Translations under genes and position numbers: made by a program
Notes under the pieces: model-generated
Told to the model about the DNA's origin: nothing
What the model saw: the letters and a program-made list of their open reading frames with translations, nothing else
Database searches by the model: none
NCBI GenBank assembly: GCA_030666075.1
Contig: DAOUYN010000025.1
Location: 1-8,184, forward strand
DNA from: Actinomycetes bacterium
Lineage (GTDB): Bacteria > Actinomycetota > Aquicultoria > CAJVYJ01 > JAUVQD01
Direction of reading: 5' to 3'
Length of the DNA: 8,184 nt
Shown here: piece after piece, positions 7,306 to 8,184 of the stretch
How positions within the stretch are numbered: the first letter of the stretch is position 1
How the letters are laid out: each line of letters begins with the position of its first letter

Positions 7306-7343
7306 CCGGCGGGGCGGCGGTTGTGGTAGAGTTGAGTGGCTAG

Positions 7344-8184
7344 ATGACCACGGAAAAAGACACAGCCGCTGAAGTAGAGTTCACCATCATTACCGGCCTC
7401 TCCGGCGCCGGTAAATCTGAGGCAGCCCGTTGCTTTGAAGACATGGGGTATTTCTGTGTTGATAATCTGCCTCCCGCCCTAGTCTCAAGGATGGCGGAAC
7501 TGTGCGCGTTGCCGGGGAGTTCCGTTAAGAAAGTCGCCCTCGTCAGCGATGTCCGGGGCGGTCACTTCTTCGAAGACCTGCAGACAGCGTTGGAGTCCCT
7601 GAAAGAACGGGGCATCACGTATCGTGTCCTCTTCCTCCAGGCCGCGGACGATACCTTACTTAAGCGCTTTAAGGAGACGCGTCGGCCGCACCCGTTGGCG
7701 GAAGAGGGGCGCATTCAGGACGGCATCAAAGAAGAGCGGGCGTTGCTCCAAGCAGTCAAAGCGACGGCCGATCTCGTTATCGACACTTCCCAGCTGACCG
7801 GTCACGAGTTGCGCGACAAGATCCGCAGTGCTTTCCTGGGATCGTTGCGGTCGGAGTCGGTCGTGGTCAGCGTCATGTCCTTCGGCTATAAGTATGGACT
7901 TCCCCTCGATGCCGATATCATCATGGACGTTCGTTTTCTTCCTAATCCCCACTATATCGAGGAGCTTCGATACCATCATGGAAAAGAAGCTCCGGTCAGG
8001 GATTTTGTTATGTCGAGACCGCAGACACAGGCATTCACCGAGCACTTTTTCGGACTGATCGGGTTCTTGCTGCCGGAATATATCAAGGAAGGCAAGACCT
8101 ACGTCAACGTCGCTTTGGGGTGCACCGGCGGTACCCATCGGTCGGTGGCGTTAACTGAAGCGACTGTGGCCTGGCTGGCTGATC
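7344..8184 (+). CDS. rapZ: RNase adapter / nucleotide-binding protein RapZ (YvcJ) (3' partial)
   Basis: RapZ (YvcJ in Bacillus) is a cytosolic P-loop protein. In E. coli it guides RNase E to the GlmZ small RNA to control cell-wall precursor synthesis; in Gram-positives it binds and hydrolyses nucleotides and its target is less clear. Translation gives 280 codons before the window ends, against about 284-290 for the family, so only a short tail is missing. Walker A GLSGAGKS is at residues 18-25, followed by the family hallmarks GYFCVDNLPPAL, RRPHPL, SFGYKYGLPLDADIIMDVRFLPNP and PVRDFVMSRPQT. The C-terminal GCTGGTHRSV motif is present, with Thr where I usually expect Lys or Gln. A TAG stop immediately precedes the ATG and no alternative start lies before the P-loop, so the start is firm although no clear ribosome binding site is seen. 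Its place downstream of uvrC agrees with the common uvrC-rapZ-yvcK-whiA order. Confidence 0.96.
   Translation, partial: MTTEKDTAAEVEFTIITGLSGAGKSEAARCFEDMGYFCVDNLPPALVSRMAELCALPGSSVKKVALVSDVRGGHFFEDLQTALESLKERGITYRVLFLQAADDTLLKRFKETRRPHPLAEEGRIQDGIKEERALLQAVKATADLVIDTSQLTGHELRDKIRSAFLGSLRSESVVVSVMSFGYKYGLPLDADIIMDVRFLPNPHYIEELRYHHGKEAPVRDFVMSRPQTQAFTEHFFGLIGFLLPEYIKEGKTYVNVALGCTGGTHRSVALTEATVAWLAD

Noticed and set aside
7308..7326. G-quadruplex before rapZ
   Set aside because: Only runs of two G (one of four) are present, so a stable structure is unlikely in DNA of this GC content.
6954..7343. TTG-started frame of 129 codons overlapping the membrane protein gene
   Set aside because: The +1 frame product is Gly/Arg/His-rich without a domain; the 6961 frame has the four membrane helices and family motifs.
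7656..8138. Minus-strand open frame of 160 codons opposite rapZ
   Set aside because: It is antisense to conserved RapZ motifs, with no ribosome binding site or recognisable domain; a coding shadow.

Overview
The window reads as an ordinary bacterial chromosome segment, most likely from a deep-branching or uncultured actinobacterial lineage. The reasons are moderate-to-high GC, the uvrA/uvrC/rapZ neighbourhood (in many Gram-positive and actinobacterial genomes uvrC sits next to rapZ-yvcK-whiA), a mixture of strong Shine-Dalgarno starts and an apparently leaderless start, and a surface protein with an Ig/Fn3-like repeat and a C-terminal membrane anchor. The lineage call is an inference; no rRNA or other taxonomic marker is present. 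All seven genes lie on the + strand.

Layout. 1-675: 3' end of a large secreted, wall- or membrane-anchored protein. 676-769: gap with an extended -10 promoter. 770-3607: uvrA. 3608-3722: gap with a candidate promoter and two small GC-rich hairpins, the second abutting the hisG ribosome binding site. 3723-4595: hisG, long regulated form. 4596-4624: 29-base gap whose -10-like hexamer is placed so that uvrC may be transcribed from its own start codon. 4625-6454: uvrC. 6444-6935: an O6-alkylguanine-DNA alkyltransferase gene (ogt/MGMT type) overlapping the uvrC end. 6961-7305: small four-helix membrane protein of the phage-holin-4 / YvlD-like family. 7344-8184: rapZ, cut by the window edge a few residues before its expected end.

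How the genes fit together. UvrA and UvrC are the damage-recognition and incision subunits of nucleotide excision repair (UvrB is not in the window). The alkyltransferase repairs O6-alkylguanine directly and is probably translationally coupled to uvrC, so 770-6935 is essentially a DNA-repair cluster interrupted by hisG, the first enzyme of histidine synthesis. No other his gene is visible. rapZ begins the next module; yvcK and whiA would be expected just beyond the edge.

No mobile element, CRISPR array, tRNA, rRNA or defence system is visible. I found no convincing novel system. The points most worth checking are the putative leaderless uvrC promoter set within an inverted repeat, the hisG insertion with its hairpin leader, the strongly GC-shifted alkyltransferase gene, and the LPXTG-like tail of the first protein.
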